Below are positions 14,204 to 15,146 of a stretch of DNA of 15,146 nt, in pieces. Positions within the stretch are counted from its first letter, which is position 1. Each line of letters begins with the position of its first letter. The position numbers and the translations under genes were made by a program. Under the pieces are notes generated by a model. The model was given only the letters and a program-made list of their open reading frames with translations, did no database searches and was not told the origin of the DNA. Source of the stretch: Acidimicrobiales bacterium (GTDB taxonomy: Bacteria; Actinomycetota; Acidimicrobiia; Acidimicrobiales; Acidimicrobilacustridaceae); the NCBI GenBank assembly GCA_023261915.1, contig JALRFT010000116.1:1-15146 (forward strand), in the 5' to 3' direction.

Positions 14204-15146
14204 TTACTCCACCCCTCGGGCCCCCGCCGCCGCCCCACAGTGGGCCTGCCAGACCGCTCCGACAAAGCGGTGCACCGCCCGAACGACGCTGTCGGTGCGG
14301 GGACTGCGGAATGCGTCGAAGGCGTGCTGGGTTCCTGGCAACTCGAGGTAGACCACCGTCGATGTGCTGACCCGGCGCATCACTGTTTCAAAGCGCCGGG
14401 CGTCAGATACGGGGGCGAGAGTGTCCCGATCGCCGTGGATGACCAGCATCGGGGGTACCGGCAGCGCCTCGCCAGCACGTTCCGCAGCCTCGGCGAGCAA
14501 CAGCGGGGAGGCGGCTGCGAACACCTCCGGTTCCTCGTCGAGAAACGCCTTGACGACCAGCGGTTCGAGGATCTCGGCGACGAACTCCGGACCGAACTGG
14601 CCCTCCCGGTTCGTCCAGTCGTAGACGCCGTAGAACGGCACGGCTGCCTGCACTGACGTGTCCGCCTCCTCAAAGCCCGGTTGGTAGCGAGGGTCCCCGG
14701 CGGTCATCGCCAACATGGCCGTCAGGTGTCCGCCTGAGGAGCCACCAGTGGCAGCCACGAAGGAAGGGTCCACCCCGTACTCGTCGGCGTGATCGCGCAC
14801 CCACGCCACCGCCCGTTTGCAGTCGATGAGGTGGTCGGGCCACGTCGCTGCAGGACTCAGCCGGTAGTCGATGTTGAACACCACCCAACCGTTGGCGGCG
14901 AGGTGGCGCATCAGGGGCAGGGCCTGGCGATCCTTGAAACCGAGGACCCATGCTCCTCCGTGGATCTGGACAATCGCCGGGCGTCGTTCCCCCGGCCGTC
15001 GGTCGCCAGCAGGGGCGAACACGTCGAGCCGTAGTTCGCGTCCCCCCGCTCGACCGAACACCACCCCCTTGGTGACCCGGTAGGAGCGGCGCCGGGGACG
15101 ACGCATCGGGACCTGGTCGCCAAGGCCATTGAGCGCAGCGGCCACC
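14204..15146 (-). CDS. Alpha/beta hydrolase, HSL/acetyl-esterase-like (start may lie beyond window)
   Basis: Serine hydrolase with an alpha/beta fold, probably a carboxylesterase of the hormone-sensitive-lipase-like group. Counting from the GTG at 15145, the oxyanion-hole motif is HGGAW at 62-66, the nucleophile elbow TGGSSGGH at 133-140 (S136 likely nucleophile), the acid is D241 in HGDRDTLAP and the base is H274 in GTQHAFD. YRLSPAATWPDHLIDC at 94-109 is typical of this branch, which includes mycobacterial Lip esterases. There is no visible signal peptide, so it is likely cytoplasmic. The frame stays open to the window edge, so the true start could be at 15145, at ATG 15106 (MRRPRRRSYRV) or outside. 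It lies upstream of the solute-binding protein on the same strand (46-base gap), suggesting one transcription unit. The natural ester is unknown. Confidence 0.88.
   Translation of the reverse strand, partial: VAAALNGLGDQVPMRRPRRRSYRVTKGVVFGRAGGRELRLDVFAPAGDRRPGERRPAIVQIHGGAWVLGFKDRQALPLMRHLAANGWVVFNIDYRLSPAATWPDHLIDCKRAVAWVRDHADEYGVDPSFVAATGGSSGGHLTAMLAMTAGDPRYQPGFEEADTSVQAAVPFYGVYDWTNREGQFGPEFVAEILEPLVVKAFLDEEPEVFAAASPLLLAEAAERAGEALPVPPMLVIHGDRDTLAPVSDARRFETVMRRVSTSTVVYLELPGTQHAFDAFRSPRTDSVVRAVHRFVGAVWQAHCGAAAGARGVE

Overview
The window is a dense, GC-rich bacterial segment with no intergenic gap above about 145 bases. It most resembles a high-GC actinobacterium (Actinomycetota), possibly Acidimicrobiia-like. 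Five things point that way: a NucS mismatch endonuclease and a CysQ phosphatase that resemble the mycobacterial proteins, a WS/DGAT acyltransferase, frequent GTG starts, and TANNNT -10 boxes placed so that transcripts would begin at the start codon (leaderless mRNAs). The class-level assignment is inference; only a homology search could fix it.

Left part (1-5968, all on +): the lysine/alanine repeat tail of a nucleoid-type protein and its terminator; ettA (ABC-F ribosome factor); cysQ (inositol-monophosphatase fold phosphatase); a possible 23-codon leader ORF that overlaps, in a GTGA, the start of a class I SAM methyltransferase; a UbiB/ABC1 atypical kinase behind its own leaderless-type promoter; and nucS. 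nucS converges on the next block with only 14 bases between stop codons.

Middle part (5983-11078): on -, a GTG-started SDR dehydrogenase followed by a MaoC-type 2-enoyl-CoA hydratase. Together they are an unfused version of the two catalytic units of multifunctional enzyme type 2 and probably act on acyl-CoA. Divergent from them, across about 143 bases carrying a readable promoter, is a + strand pair: a membrane-anchored VanW-domain envelope protein, then a WS/DGAT acyltransferase overlapping it by 7 bases.

Right part (11096-15146, all on -): in transcription order, an HSL-type alpha/beta hydrolase (its start may lie beyond the window), a family 5 extracellular solute-binding lipoprotein, and a four-histidine carotenoid oxygenase whose start overlaps the lipoprotein stop. 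This looks like one transcription unit and is the most unusual combination here: capture outside, ester hydrolysis and oxidative double-bond cleavage side by side, with no permease or ATPase in view.

I found no rRNA, tRNA, CRISPR array, insertion sequence or phage gene. Nothing is an obviously new system. The best leads are the hydrolase/binding-protein/carotenoid-oxygenase unit, the 23-codon leader ORF, and the overlapping VanW-WS/DGAT pair.
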